Assembly: GCA_030950285.1 (NCBI GenBank)
Contig: JAUZRR010000004.1
Location: 1 to 64,000, forward strand
Reading direction: 5' to 3'
DNA: 64,000 bases
Source of the DNA: Planctomycetota bacterium
GTDB taxonomy: Bacteria; Planctomycetota; Phycisphaerae; Phycisphaerales; UBA1924
Shown: positions 25,153 through 35,215 of the stretch, in pieces
Position numbering within the stretch: the first letter of the stretch is position 1
How the letters are laid out: every line of letters begins with the position of its first letter
The notes under the pieces: generated by a model
What the model saw: only the letters and a program-made list of their open reading frames with translations
What the model was told of the DNA's origin: nothing
Databases searched by the model: none
Translations under genes and position numbers: made by a program

Positions 25153-25186
25153 CAGCAAAAGAACTGACAGCAAAAGAACTGGCAGC
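25142..25186. repeat. Three-copy 15-bp tandem repeat across the rplX stop
   Basis: AAAAGAACTGACAGC occurs at 25142 and 25157, and with one change (GGC for GAC) at 25172. Each copy contains a TGA in the rplX frame, so the repeat triplicates the stop codon. Confidence 0.9.
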
Positions 25187-25253
25187 AGCAGAGGCGAAGG
25201 CCCCCGGATGGAAACCGGAGGCGACAGCAGCCTGAAAGGTTGAAAGCGAAGAT

Positions 25254-25886
25254 ATGGCAAAGGACACAAAGAAAGAGAGCGGCAAGAAGAAGGGCGAGGC
25301 GATCGACGCGCCCCCCGCGACCGCTTCCCGACTGCGCGCCAAGTACAACGACGAGATCAGGCCGGCGGTGGCTAAAGAGTTTGGTGTGAGCAACCGCATG
25401 GCGCAGCCCGAGCTCGAGAAGATCACTATCAACGTGAACATGGGGCGTCATCTCGACGGGACCAAGATCCCGCCGAACATCCGGCAGACGGTGCTCGACA
25501 CCCTGACCACCATCAGCGGCCAGAAGCCCATGGTGCTCAAAGCCAAGAAATCGGTCTCGAACTTCAAGGTCCGCGAGGGCTACGAGACCGCCGCGATGGT
25601 GACTATCCGCCGCGACCGGATGTGGCACTTTCTCGATCGGCTCATGCACCTGGCAACGCCGCGGATCAAGGACTTTCGCGGCCTGAGCCGCACGTCGTTT
25701 GATGGGCAGGGCAACTACTCGATGGGGCTCACCGAGCAGGGAGTCTTCCCCGAGATCAACATGGCCGAGGTGAGCTTCACCCACGGCATGAACATCAACT
25801 TTCGATTCGCCAACTCCAACGCGAAGATGAGCGAGTTTGTCCTCGAACGGCTCGGGATGCCATTCGCCAAGCTCGACGAGAAGTAA
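25254..25886 (+). CDS. rplE: 50S ribosomal protein L5
   Basis: 210 aa; the usual length is about 180, the excess being an N-terminal lysine-rich lead ([20 protein letters not shown]). Then [60 protein letters not shown] and [20 protein letters not shown] are the L5 core. L5 with L18 and L25 carries 5S rRNA, and all three are encoded in this window. Confidence 0.95.
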   Translation: MAKDTKKESGKKKGEAIDAPPATASRLRAKYNDEIRPAVAKEFGVSNRMAQPELEKITINVNMGRHLDGTKIPPNIRQTVLDTLTTISGQKPMVLKAKKSVSNFKVREGYETAAMVTIRRDRMWHFLDRLMHLATPRIKDFRGLSRTSFDGQGNYSMGLTEQGVFPEINMAEVSFTHGMNINFRFANSNAKMSEFVLERLGMPFAKLDEK

Positions 25887-25945
25887 ACGAACAGACCACA
25901 CCGGGTGAGCACGAGCCGCCCGGCACGACCGAGACAAGGAAAGAT

Positions 25946-26131
25946 ATGGCAACCAAAGCCCAGATCGCCAAGAGCAAACGAACCCCCAAGTTCTCCACCC
26001 GCAAGGTGCGTCGGTGCGAGCTGACCGGCCGCTCGCGGGCGGTATACCGCAAGTTCCGGATCAGCCGCATCATGCTCCGCAAGCTCGCGCTTGAGGGCAA
26101 GATCCCCGGCATGCGAAAGGCGAGCTGGTAA
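25946..26131 (+). CDS. rpsN: 30S ribosomal protein S14, short form without zinc site
   Basis: 61 aa, the length of the zinc-binding (C+) form. The zinc ribbon, normally C-x2-C-x12-C-x2-C, reads C at position 24 but T, S and M at the other three positions ([16 protein letters not shown], then [11 protein letters not shown]). The C-terminus [12 protein letters not shown] is typical of this short class. AAGGAAAG precedes the ATG. Confidence 0.94.
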   Translation: MATKAQIAKSKRTPKFSTRKVRRCELTGRSRAVYRKFRISRIMLRKLALEGKIPGMRKASW

Positions 26132-26274
26132 ACCGGCCGCAACGGACCAGGTCGGTCTCGGCCGGGTTGGTATGGAACCAGTCCGGCAACAAGAATCAGA
26201 TTTTCCCCTCCACGACAGCGTGCATTCATCGGACATCTTTCGAACACGCAAAAGGCTTCAGGCGGTAACACGAC

Positions 26275-26673
26275 ATGGCACTCAGTGACCCCATCGCAGA
26301 CATGATCACCCGGATCCGCAACGCGGTACGCAACCGCGCCAAAACCGTCATGGTCATGAACAGCAAAGTGAACCGTGGCATCCTCGACGTGCTCAAGCGC
26401 GAAGGGTACATCCTCGGCTCAGAAGTCATCGAAGACGGTCGGCAGGGGCAGATCCGCGTGCAGCTGAAATACAGCGGCACGGGTGAGCCGCTCATCAACA
26501 GCGTCAAGCGCGCGAGCAAGCCCGGCTGCCGGGTGTACAAGGGCGTTGACGACCTGCCCCGCCCGGTGCAGGGGCTTGGTATCGCGATCGTTTCGACCAG
26601 CCTGGGCGTGCTGAGCGACCGGATGTGCCGCGAGGAGCGCGTCGGCGGCGAGATGCTCTGCATTGTTGATTGA
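26275..26673 (+). CDS. rpsH: 30S ribosomal protein S8
   Basis: 132 aa. MALSDPIADMITRIRNAVRN, RGILDVLKREGYILGSEVIE, KRASKPGCRVYKGVDDLPRP and the C-terminal GLGIAIVSTSLGVLSDRMCR are diagnostic. In E. coli S8 represses the spc operon; no equivalent site was evaluated here. Confidence 0.96.
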   Translation: MALSDPIADMITRIRNAVRNRAKTVMVMNSKVNRGILDVLKREGYILGSEVIEDGRQGQIRVQLKYSGTGEPLINSVKRASKPGCRVYKGVDDLPRPVQGLGIAIVSTSLGVLSDRMCREERVGGEMLCIVD

Positions 26674-26740
26674 TTGAACGTAAGAAGGACTGGAATCCCC
26701 GCTGGGGACGACCCCCGGACGGAAGATTGAGGACAGACCA

Positions 26741-27292
26741 ATGTCAAGAATCGGAAAGAAACCTGTTGCCATCCCCAGCGGCGTCAAAGTCGGCGTCGGT
26801 GATGGTTCCCTGAGCGTCGAAGGCCCCAAGGGCACGCTCTCGATGTCGGTCCGGCCCGAGGTCAGCGTCGAGGTCGATGCGGACGCCAAAGAGGTCCGGT
26901 GCACGATCAGCGAGAGCGACCTGAAGACCCGAGAGATCCGGGCGTACTGGGGCCTGACCCGCGCCCTGATCAACAACATGGTCGAGGGTGTCACCAAAGG
27001 CTATGAAAAGTCCATGGAGATCGTCGGCGTCGGGTGGGGTGCGCAGGTCCAGGGCAACCAACTCAAGCTCCAGCTCGGGTACGCCCAGCCGGTGATGATG
27101 GATATCCCCGCGGGGCTCAATGTGACGGCCGAGAAGCAGATCGTGAAGATCACCGGCGCCGACAAGCAGGCGGTCGGGCAGTTCGCAGCCGCGATGCGGT
27201 CCAAGCGCAAGCCCGAGCCCTACAACGGCAAGGGTGTGAAGTACGCCGATGAAGTGATCCGCCGCAAGCAGGGCAAGCAGTTCGGCTCCTAA
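26741..27292 (+). CDS. rplF: 50S ribosomal protein L6
   Basis: 183 aa. MSRIGKKPVAIPSGVKVGVG, SVEGPKGTLSMSVRPEVSVE, WGLTRALINNMVEGVTKGYE and KRKPEPYNGKGVKYADEVIR match both L6 repeats. Standard length and position. Confidence 0.96.
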   Translation: MSRIGKKPVAIPSGVKVGVGDGSLSVEGPKGTLSMSVRPEVSVEVDADAKEVRCTISESDLKTREIRAYWGLTRALINNMVEGVTKGYEKSMEIVGVGWGAQVQGNQLKLQLGYAQPVMMDIPAGLNVTAEKQIVKITGADKQAVGQFAAAMRSKRKPEPYNGKGVKYADEVIRRKQGKQFGS

Positions 27293-27348
27293 GGTTATTT
27301 GCACAGACGACTTTGACGCGGGGCACAGAGCCCGCGAGGTGAGACGCG

Positions 27349-27711
27349 ATGAACAGCCAGAAACAAAAACAAGTCCGCCGGAGCCGCCGCAGGACGGGCA
27401 TCCGCAAGCGTGTGATCGGGACGCCCACCCAGCCCCGGCTGTGCGTGTACCGGTCGTTGAACCACATCTATGCGCAGGTCATCGACGACCTGGCGGGCAC
27501 GACCCTTGCCTCGGCTTCGACCCGGGACAAGGGGTTTGGCAAAGACACGACCGGCAATGTCGAGGCTGCCGAGGCTGTTGGCGCGTCGTTGGCGGAGAAA
27601 GCCAAGTCCGCCGGCGTGACCAAGGTCGCGTTCGACCGGGGGGGCTTCCGATTCCACGGCCGGGTCAAGGCCCTCGCCGATGCTGCCCGCAAGGGCGGCC
27701 TTGAGTTCTGA
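27349..27711 (+). CDS. rplR: 50S ribosomal protein L18
   Basis: 120 aa. [40 protein letters not shown] and [20 protein letters not shown] are family hallmarks. Binds 5S rRNA. Confidence 0.96.
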   Translation: MNSQKQKQVRRSRRRTGIRKRVIGTPTQPRLCVYRSLNHIYAQVIDDLAGTTLASASTRDKGFGKDTTGNVEAAEAVGASLAEKAKSAGVTKVAFDRGGFRFHGRVKALADAARKGGLEF

Positions 27712-27780
27712 TTTCCAACACTGACCAGTATCCACACGCTCGAACCCGAGCACTGCCCGAGACCAAGGCGATGAGCACCC

Positions 27781-28551
27781 ATGAGTAAGACTTCCAACGA
27801 AGAGCAGAACTCGAACTTCGATACCGAGACGCTCGGCATCTTCCGCACTGCTGCGACGGTCAAGGGCGGCCGGCGCTTTAGCTTCGGCGCGCTTGTTGTT
27901 GCGGGTGACCGCAACGGCAAGGTCGGCTTCGGGCACGCCAAGAGCAAGGAAGTGCCCACCGCGATCGAGAAGGCGGAGAAAAACGCGCGTCGGGCGATTG
28001 TCCGTGTGCCGCGGGTCGGTTCGACGATCCCGCACGAGGTCGAGGGTCGGTTCGGTGCCAGCCGGGTTCGGCTGATCCCCGCTTCACCCGGCACGGGAGT
28101 TATCGCGGGCGGCACGGTCCGCACGGTGCTGGAGGCAGCCGGGATCACCGACTGCCTGACCAAGTGTTACGGCTCGACCAACAAGATGAACCTGATCCGC
28201 GCGGTGTTTGACGGCGTGCAGAAACTCCGCACCAAGGAAGACGTCGGCGATACCCGCGATGTCGAGATCGGGACAACCGAGATCGAGCACAAGATCGAGC
28301 GCGGCCAGCGGTTTATGCCCAAGGTCACCGCGAGTGAGAAAATGCGAGGCCCGGTCAACACCGTCGGCCAGGACAACCGCCGCGGCGGTGGTCGAGGCGG
28401 TCGTGGTGGCCGCGGCGGGGGTCGTGGTGGGGGCGGTGGTGGGGGCGGGCAACGCTACGGGCAGCCGCAGCAAGCCCAGGCGCCGGCAACTGCGCCCGCT
28501 GCCGGGGGCGAGAGTGCCGCACCATCGACAGAGAAAAAGGCCGACGCCTGA
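27781..28551 (+). CDS. rpsE: 30S ribosomal protein S5 with RGG/Gly-rich tail
   Basis: 256 aa against about 165 usually. The S5 core is present: [60 protein letters not shown] and [20 protein letters not shown]. From about residue 200 the chain turns into [20 protein letters not shown], a run of G, then [23 protein letters not shown]-type tails bind RNA in other proteins; the role here is unknown. rpmD (L30), which normally follows rpsE, is absent. Confidence 0.95.
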   Translation: MSKTSNEEQNSNFDTETLGIFRTAATVKGGRRFSFGALVVAGDRNGKVGFGHAKSKEVPTAIEKAEKNARRAIVRVPRVGSTIPHEVEGRFGASRVRLIPASPGTGVIAGGTVRTVLEAAGITDCLTKCYGSTNKMNLIRAVFDGVQKLRTKEDVGDTRDVEIGTTEIEHKIERGQRFMPKVTASEKMRGPVNTVGQDNRRGGGRGGRGGRGGGRGGGGGGGGQRYGQPQQAQAPATAPAAGGESAAPSTEKKADA

Positions 28552-28629
28552 GTTGCAACGAAAGAGACATCCGCCGGTTCACGCACGAACCGGCCCGCAC
28601 GCAGCAGAACGCTGCGGGAGTGCTGACAG

Positions 28630-29199
28630 ATGATGATTCACGACATTACCGCGATCGCCGGGAAACACAAGTCCCGCAAGCGCATCGGCCGCGGCCAGGG
28701 CAGCGGCCAGGGCAAGCAGGCCGGGCGTGGGCACAAGGGGGCGGGCAGCCGCAGCGGCAACTCGCGCCGCGCCGCCTTTGAGGGTGGGCAGATGCCCTAC
28801 TTCCGGCGCATGCCCAAGTTTGGCTTCACCAACGTCCAGTTCAAGACCAAGTTCTTCGTGGTCAACCTCGGGACAATCGTCGAGCACCCCGACTTCGCCA
28901 AGGGCGGCTTGGTCAACTTTGAGACCCTGTGCAAAGCCGGCCTCGTCCGGGATCAGAGCCGCGACCTCAAGATTCTCGGCGATCTGGGCGAGGGCAAGTC
29001 GCTCACGGTCAAGCTCGACATCACCGCCAACCGCGTGACCGATTCGGCCCGCAAGCACGTCGAGGAAGCCGGCGGCAAGGTCATAGAGACCGGCACCCGT
29101 CGCGACATGGTCCGCGGTATCGACCGAAACTCGGACGACCGTTCACCCAAGAACCTGACCAAGAAGCTCCGCAGGACCGGCGCCGGCAAAAAGAAGTGA
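28630..29199 (+). CDS. rplO: 50S ribosomal protein L15
   Basis: 189 aa; longer than the usual 145. The N-terminal RNA-binding arm RKRIGRGQGSGQGKQAGRGH, KGAGSRSGNSRRAAFEGGQM and PYFRRMPKFGF are typical. The C-terminal part after GKVIETGTRRDMVRGIDRNS is an extension ending in KLRRTGAGKKK. The spacer upstream holds GGTTC/GAACC and GCAGC/GCTGC hairpins (28573-28613). Confidence 0.95.
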   Translation: MMIHDITAIAGKHKSRKRIGRGQGSGQGKQAGRGHKGAGSRSGNSRRAAFEGGQMPYFRRMPKFGFTNVQFKTKFFVVNLGTIVEHPDFAKGGLVNFETLCKAGLVRDQSRDLKILGDLGEGKSLTVKLDITANRVTDSARKHVEEAGGKVIETGTRRDMVRGIDRNSDDRSPKNLTKKLRRTGAGKKK

Positions 29200-29297
29200 G
29201 ACAGCCCGCCTTGCCCGCCGTCCGAGCGGTGTGGCAACCGTGGTCGGCGAATCACACCTCCACCCGGCACCCGGTCGGCCCGCAATAAAGAGGCGAG

Positions 29298-30689
<1,392 letters not shown>

Positions 30690-30705
30690 TCGCGGCTGGG
30701 TCGCC

Positions 30706-31602
30706 TTGCCCGTGCAGGCGGCGCTGCCCCATCGCATTGTGCATCATCTTCCCCGCGTGTCCGAACCTTCCGAACCGAGCCCCTCGCTTCCTGAACCCGC
30801 ATGGCCGGTCCTGTGCTCGCCGCGTGATGTTCTTGCGATTGATCGCGCGGCTCGGGTTGCGTGGTCTGCTGCAAGAGCAGTTGCCCGTGTGGCGCTTCCG
30901 GGCGTGCGAACAGCAGAACTCGGCGAGATCGTCCGCCGCGTCATTGTGCAGCACGGCGGGCGACCGGCGTTCGAGGGATACATGCCGGCGGGCGCACCAT
31001 CACCCTTCGTGGGGCCGGCGTGTATCTGTGTCAACGAACAGGCGTTGCACGCATCGCCCGGCAGCCGCGTGCTCTGCGCGGGGGACATCGTGACAGTTGA
31101 CGTCGGGGTCGAGCTCGACGGTTGGTTCGGCGATGTCGCCGAGACGTTCATCGTGCCCGACGGGTCTGCCGCGAACTGCTCGCTGCTGCGTGCCTGTCGC
31201 GCCACGGTTGCCGCGGCTGTGCGGGCCTGCGGCCCGGGTGTGCGGTGGTCGCAGGTCGCCCGTGCGGTGCGTGCGTCGGCCGCTCGATACGACCTGACGA
31301 CACTCGCCGAATATTCAGGACACGGCATCGGCCGCCGGGTGCACGAGCCGCCGCGAGCGGGGTACGCGGTTCGCCCGGGGGATGGCGACGACTTTCTGCT
31401 CCTGCCGGGGATGGTGTTCACGATTGAGCCTGTGCTTGTGGCGCCGCCCGGCGGGGTCGTGATCGGGCCGGACGGGTGGACGGTGAGCACCGCCGATAGC
31501 TCGCCGGCTGCCCACGTCGAACGGATGGTCCACATCACCCGGACGGGCGTCTCGATCCTCGGGCGTCCGGTTTGCGGTCGGCGGGAACGCGAGTGTCTAT
31601 AG
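30706..31602 (+). CDS. map: Methionine aminopeptidase, type I
   Basis: Up to 298 aa; removes the initiator Met from nascent chains. The five metal ligands are present: both Asp in TVDVGVELDGWFGDVAETF, His in SGHGIGRRVHEPP, Glu in VFTIEPVLV and Glu in AHVERMVHIT. The core starts at SPRDVLAIDRAARVAWSAAR. No in-frame ATG precedes the core; TTG 30706, GTG 30712 and GTG 30757 are candidates, and none has a clear Shine-Dalgarno, so the N-terminus is uncertain. It lies 16 bp after secY, the position normally reached through secY-adk-map. Confidence 0.92.
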   Translation: MPVQAALPHRIVHHLPRVSEPSEPSPSLPEPAWPVLCSPRDVLAIDRAARVAWSAARAVARVALPGVRTAELGEIVRRVIVQHGGRPAFEGYMPAGAPSPFVGPACICVNEQALHASPGSRVLCAGDIVTVDVGVELDGWFGDVAETFIVPDGSAANCSLLRACRATVAAAVRACGPGVRWSQVARAVRASAARYDLTTLAEYSGHGIGRRVHEPPRAGYAVRPGDGDDFLLLPGMVFTIEPVLVAPPGGVVIGPDGWTVSTADSSPAAHVERMVHITRTGVSILGRPVCGRRERECL

Positions 31603-31671
31603 TCCTTTCCCTCTCGGCTGAGGGGGATACCACAAACGCAGGAAAGGCCCGCGCGAGAGCGTGGGGAGTGC

Positions 31672-31896
31672 ATGCCCAAACAAGACGACAAGTTTACATT
31701 CGAGGCGGTCGTAATCGAGGCTCTGCCCAACGCGATGTTCAAGGTGCGGCTGCCCAACGAGCAGGAATCTGAGATTCTCGCGTATGTGTCCGGGAAGATG
31801 CGGATGAACTACATCCGTATCCTGCCGGGCGACCGGGTCACAGTCGAGCTCAGCCCATACGACCTGACCAAAGCCCGTATCACCTACCGCCACTGA
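31672..31896 (+). CDS. infA: Translation initiation factor IF-1
   Basis: 74 aa, single OB-fold: [60 protein letters not shown] and [15 protein letters not shown] stands 5 nt before the ATG. A possible -10 box TATAGT (31598-31603) overlaps the map stop codon, so infA might also have its own promoter. Confidence 0.95.
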   Translation: MPKQDDKFTFEAVVIEALPNAMFKVRLPNEQESEILAYVSGKMRMNYIRILPGDRVTVELSPYDLTKARITYRH

Positions 31897-31988
31897 GTTT
31901 CGCAGATTCCGGGCGGCATCGCCGGCTTGTCAAGAGTCTGGTCGGGGTTGAATCTCGGCGATCTGTGCCCCGTCTGGTGACTCTGGGC

Positions 31989-32017
31989 GTGACAAATCGC
32001 AACAGCGGGTCTAGTAT
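31989..32017 (+). promoter_or_regulatory. Candidate promoter of the alpha operon
   Basis: GTGACA at 31989-31994 and TAGTAT at 32012-32017 with a 17-bp spacer, in the 205-bp gap between infA and rpmJ. Good sequence and spacing for a sigma-70 promoter. Confidence 0.55.
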
Positions 32018-32026
32018 CCTTGCCCC

Positions 32027-32098
32027 ATGCTGGCGTGTCCGCGTGGGGTTATGATTCTCTCAAAAGCGGGGCAAGTGCCACCAAGACGATCGGGATGA
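32027..32098 (+). other. Possible 23-codon upstream ORF ahead of rpmJ
   Basis: ATG 32027 lies 9 nt after the -10 box above, so it would be at or near the 5' end of that transcript. The frame MLACPRGVMILSKAGQVPPR continues with RSG and stops 3 nt before the rpmJ ATG. It could be a leader peptide coupling rpmJ translation, or chance. Too short for a family call. Confidence 0.25.
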
Positions 32099-32101
32099 AC
32101 G

Positions 32102-32218
32102 ATGAAGGTCAAGGCAAGCGTAAGGCGGATCTGCAACCAGTGCCAGATCATCCGCCGCAAGGGTAAGGTCCGGGTGATCTGCAAAGCAGACCCCAAGCAC
32201 AAGCAGGTGCAGGGCTGA
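32102..32218 (+). CDS. rpmJ: 50S ribosomal protein L36
   Basis: 38 aa: [20 protein letters not shown], then [18 protein letters not shown]. The zinc ligands C-x2-C, C and H are complete, in contrast with S14 of the same cluster. It opens the alpha part of the cluster, before rpsM, rpsK and rpoA. Confidence 0.95.
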   Translation: MKVKASVRRICNQCQIIRRKGKVRVICKADPKHKQVQG

Positions 32219-32322
32219 CCGCAGCAAGGGCGACGACAAGCCGCATGGCAAGCCGCATGGGTTGATTGACGAGGTTTGAATCTCACACCCTCCAGCATCT
32301 GCTGAGGAAAGGGACCGAAAGT

Positions 32323-32700
32323 ATGCCACGTATCGCGGGCACCGACGTGCCGGAAAAAAAGAAGATCCAGTTCGCCCTCCAGTACATCCATGGCATCGGC
32401 GAGAAGTTCGCTGGCGACATTTTGTCTGAGGCGCAGATCGATCCGAACACCCGTTCGGTTGATCTCACCGAGCAGGAAGTCGCGTCGCTTAACGCGATCA
32501 TCGACTCAGGCTACCTCGTCGAGGGTGCGCTCCGGCGGCAGGTCTCGCAGAACGTGCAGCGTCTCAAGGACATCCGCTGCTACCGTGGCGACCGTCACCG
32601 TCGCGGCCTGCCCGCACACGGGCAGCGCACCCGCTGCAACGCACGCACGCGGAAGGGTCGCAAGAAGACCGTCGCAGGCAAGAAGGGCGTCAAGGGCTAA
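32323..32700 (+). CDS. rpsM: 30S ribosomal protein S13
   Basis: 125 aa. MPRIAGTDVPEKKKIQFALQ, YIHGIGEKFAGDILSEAQID, RDxRCYRGDRHRRGLPAHGQ-type segment and RTRCNARTRKGRKKTVAGKK are diagnostic. ATG 32323 is selected over a longer frame at 32266, with GAGGAAAGGG upstream. Confidence 0.96.
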   Translation: MPRIAGTDVPEKKKIQFALQYIHGIGEKFAGDILSEAQIDPNTRSVDLTEQEVASLNAIIDSGYLVEGALRRQVSQNVQRLKDIRCYRGDRHRRGLPAHGQRTRCNARTRKGRKKTVAGKKGVKG

Positions 32701-32757
32701 TCAAAGTAGACACAACACCCCGCGGGCTCGGCACGCGGGGGGGTGGACGAGGCGAGC

Positions 32758-33135
32758 ATGGCAAAGAAGTCAAAGAAGATCCGCAAAAACGTCACACGAG
32801 GCATCGTCCACGTGAAGGCGACCCAGAACAACACCATCGTGACCATCACCGATATGGCCGGCGAGACCGTCGCCTGGGATTCGGCCGGCACCATCGGCTT
32901 CAAGGGCGCCCGCAAGGCAACACCCTTTGCCGCGACCCGCGCCGGCGAACAGGTCGGCCAGAAGGTCCGCAAGATGGGCATGAACGAGGTCGAGGTCCGC
33001 ATCACCGGGACCGGTCCGGGACGCGAGTCCGCGGTCTCGGGCGTCGCAAGCTGCGGCATCCGCGTCACCGCGATCGAGGACCGCACGCCCGTCCCCCACA
33101 ACGGGTGCCGGCCGCGCAAGCGTCGCCGCGTCTGA
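32758..33135 (+). CDS. rpsK: 30S ribosomal protein S11
   Basis: 125 aa. KIRKNVTRGIVHVKATQNNT, TIVTITDMAGETVAWDSAGT, KGARKATPFAATRAGEQVGQ and IEDRTPVPHNGCRPRKRRRV are the full family signature, including the Asn-Gly site of the C-terminus. The next gene is rpoA; rpsD (S4), which normally intervenes, is absent. Confidence 0.96.
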   Translation: MAKKSKKIRKNVTRGIVHVKATQNNTIVTITDMAGETVAWDSAGTIGFKGARKATPFAATRAGEQVGQKVRKMGMNEVEVRITGTGPGRESAVSGVASCGIRVTAIEDRTPVPHNGCRPRKRRRV

Positions 33136-33294
33136 GTTTGGGACCGAGCCGCGATCAAGGACAGCGCGATCACGGACAGTTTGGAACACCCGGCACAGGT
33201 CAAGAAGGAACGGCGTCCACCGACGGGGCGTCGCATTCCGCCAGACCGAGCCGTTACGCAACCGAGGCGACCGTCGGAAAAGTGAGGTGATGCG

Positions 33295-34308
33295 ATGCGC
33301 ATCCGTTGGCGTGGATTCGAGCTTCCCGGACGCGTGGTCAAAGACCCGCGATTTACCAGCGACACCTACGGCCGATTCTCCGTCGAGCCGTTCGAGCGAG
33401 GGTTTGGCACCACCGTGGGCAACGGCCTGCGCCGCGTGCTGCTCAGTTCGCTCGAAGGGGCCGCGGTCACACAGATCAAGATCAAGGGCGCAGACCACGA
33501 GTTCACCTCGGTGCCCGGCGTGCTCGAAGATGTCACCGACATCGTGCTCAACGTCAAAAATCTCGTCCTGCACCTCGAAGCCGACGAGCCCAAGACCATG
33601 CGGCTGGCGGTCCGAGGCCCAGGCGAAATCACCGCCGACATGATCGAGGCCGACCCCGCGATCGAGATTCACAACATTGACCTGCTCATCGCGACGCTCA
33701 CCGAAGAGATCGACTTCGAGATGGAGTTCACCGTCGCCAAAGGCCGGGGCTATATCCCTGCCAGCGAGCAGTACGAGGACGACGCCGAGCAGGAGATCGG
33801 GGTCATCCACGTCGACAGCATCTACTCGCCCGTTCAGCGCGTCCGTTACAACGTCGAGCACACCCGCGTCGGGCAGCGCACCAACTACGACAAGCTCACC
33901 ATCGAGATCTGGACCGACGGCACCGTCAACCCGGAGATGGCGCTCGTCGAGGCCGGCAAGATCCTCCGCAAGCACCTCAATCCGTTCGTGCAGTTTGCCG
34001 AGCTCGGTGAGGAACGCGTCTCGGAAGAGGCCGCCGCCGCGGCGAGCGTGGACGAGGAACTGATCCGCAAGCTCAACATGCCCATCGGCGAGCTCGATCT
34101 CTCGGTCCGGGCGAGCAACTGCCTGGAATCGGCACGGATCGACCTGGTCGCCCAGCTCGTCCAGCAGGCAGAGCCCGAGCTGCTCAAGCTCCGTTCCTTC
34201 GGCCGCACGTCGCTCCGCGAGGTGAAGCGCAAGCTCCTCGATATCGGGCTCGACCTCGGCATGCAGCTGCCCGAGGGGTACCAGATCCCGGTCACCTCGG
34301 GGTCCTGA
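33295..34308 (+). CDS. rpoA: RNA polymerase alpha subunit
   Basis: 337 aa. N-domain: FSVEPFERGFGTTVGNGLRR (dimer interface), VLLSSLEGAAVTQIKIKGAD, FTSVPGVLEDVTDIVLNVKN. Linker EEAAAAASVDEELIRKLNMP leads to the C-domain LDLSVRASNCLESARIDLVA and LRSFGRTSLREVKRKLLDIG, which contacts UP elements and activators. Complete. The 159-bp spacer before it has no gene. Confidence 0.96.
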   Translation: MRIRWRGFELPGRVVKDPRFTSDTYGRFSVEPFERGFGTTVGNGLRRVLLSSLEGAAVTQIKIKGADHEFTSVPGVLEDVTDIVLNVKNLVLHLEADEPKTMRLAVRGPGEITADMIEADPAIEIHNIDLLIATLTEEIDFEMEFTVAKGRGYIPASEQYEDDAEQEIGVIHVDSIYSPVQRVRYNVEHTRVGQRTNYDKLTIEIWTDGTVNPEMALVEAGKILRKHLNPFVQFAELGEERVSEEAAAAASVDEELIRKLNMPIGELDLSVRASNCLESARIDLVAQLVQQAEPELLKLRSFGRTSLREVKRKLLDIGLDLGMQLPEGYQIPVTSGS

Positions 34309-34429
34309 TTTTGTTCTCGCCCGGGGGCCTTACCCCGGAAGCACGCCGGCGAATATCAGCGTCGGGGTGGTCTATAGTTGAAGCCGGTCTCGACGAGGCC
34401 GCAGTTGTACGCGACAGAGGAGATTCGTC

Positions 34430-35089
34430 ATGCGCCACCGCAAGGCCGGCTTCAAACTCAACCGAACCACCGCCCACCGCCAGGCGATGCTCCGCAACAT
34501 GGCCGCGTCGCTCTTTGAGCACGGCCAGATTGTGACCACGATCCCCAAGGCCAAGGCCCTCCAGCCCTTCGTCGAGAAGATCGTCACCAAAGCGCGCAAG
34601 GGTGATCTTCACTCCCGCCGCCAGGTGATCTCGATGCTCGGTGCTGATCGGCGGGCGTTCGCGTGGATGTTCTTGCCGAAGAACCCGACCGACGCCGAAC
34701 GTGAGCAGGTCAGCAAGCTCCGCGAGCGGGCCGAGGGGTACTTCGACGTGCCCGATTCCAGCGAGGTCGAGCGCAACCGTTACGGCGAGCTGCGCAAGGC
34801 GCCCAAGCTCGTCAAGCACATCTTCGAGAACGTCGCGCCCCGCTTCAGCGATCGGCCCGGCGGCTACACCCGCATCGTCAAGCTCGGGTACCGTCGGCTC
34901 GGGGACGCGACACCGCTCTGCGTGATCCAGTTCGTTGGCAACGAGGACGGGCCGGAGATCGGGGGCAAGCCCAGCGGCCGCCGTCGCCAGGCTGATAGGC
35001 GTACCGCGTTTGCAGCCAAAGTCAGGAAAGTCGCCGCAGCCCCGGCAGCCGCAGCCGATTCCGGCGGAGACGACTCGGCCGAGGGCTGA
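34430..35089 (+). CDS. rplQ: 50S ribosomal protein L17, long form
   Basis: 219 aa against about 120. The start MRHRKAGFKLNRTTAHRQAM and QIVTTIPKAKALQPFVEKIV are standard. An insert of roughly 45 residues (FLPKNPTDAEREQVSKLRER ... RYGELRKAPK) splits the fold before HIFENVAPRFSDRPGGYTRI. The tail is A/D-rich. Upstream are a hairpin CCGGGG/CCCCGG (34321-34338) and a TATAGT box (34373-34378), so it may have its own promoter. A terminator ends the cluster just after it. Confidence 0.94.
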   Translation: MRHRKAGFKLNRTTAHRQAMLRNMAASLFEHGQIVTTIPKAKALQPFVEKIVTKARKGDLHSRRQVISMLGADRRAFAWMFLPKNPTDAEREQVSKLRERAEGYFDVPDSSEVERNRYGELRKAPKLVKHIFENVAPRFSDRPGGYTRIVKLGYRRLGDATPLCVIQFVGNEDGPEIGGKPSGRRRQADRRTAFAAKVRKVAAAPAAAADSGGDDSAEG

Positions 35090-35120
35090 TTCTCGCTCTG
35101 CCAGAACACGATTTTCCCTC

Positions 35121-35153
35121 AACGCCCGGTTTGTGCCGGGCGTTGTTTTTTTG
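35121..35153 (+). terminator. Terminator of the S10-spc-alpha cluster
   Basis: AACGCCCGG-TTTGTG-CCGGGCGTT followed by GTTTTTTTG, 31 bp after the rplQ stop. Confidence 0.94.
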
Positions 35154-35180
35154 TGCCAGCGGGTGGGGTGGCTTCAGTAT

Positions 35181-35209
35181 TTGCGTGGGGTCCCGGCCTT
35201 CGGTACGCT
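35181..35209 (+). promoter_or_regulatory. Candidate promoter giving a leaderless mRNA
   Basis: TTGCGT (35181-35186), 17-bp spacer, TACGCT (35204-35209). The ATG of the next gene is only 6 nt further on and has no Shine-Dalgarno, so transcription would begin about at the start codon. Confidence 0.55.
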
Positions 35210-35215
35210 CTCGGC

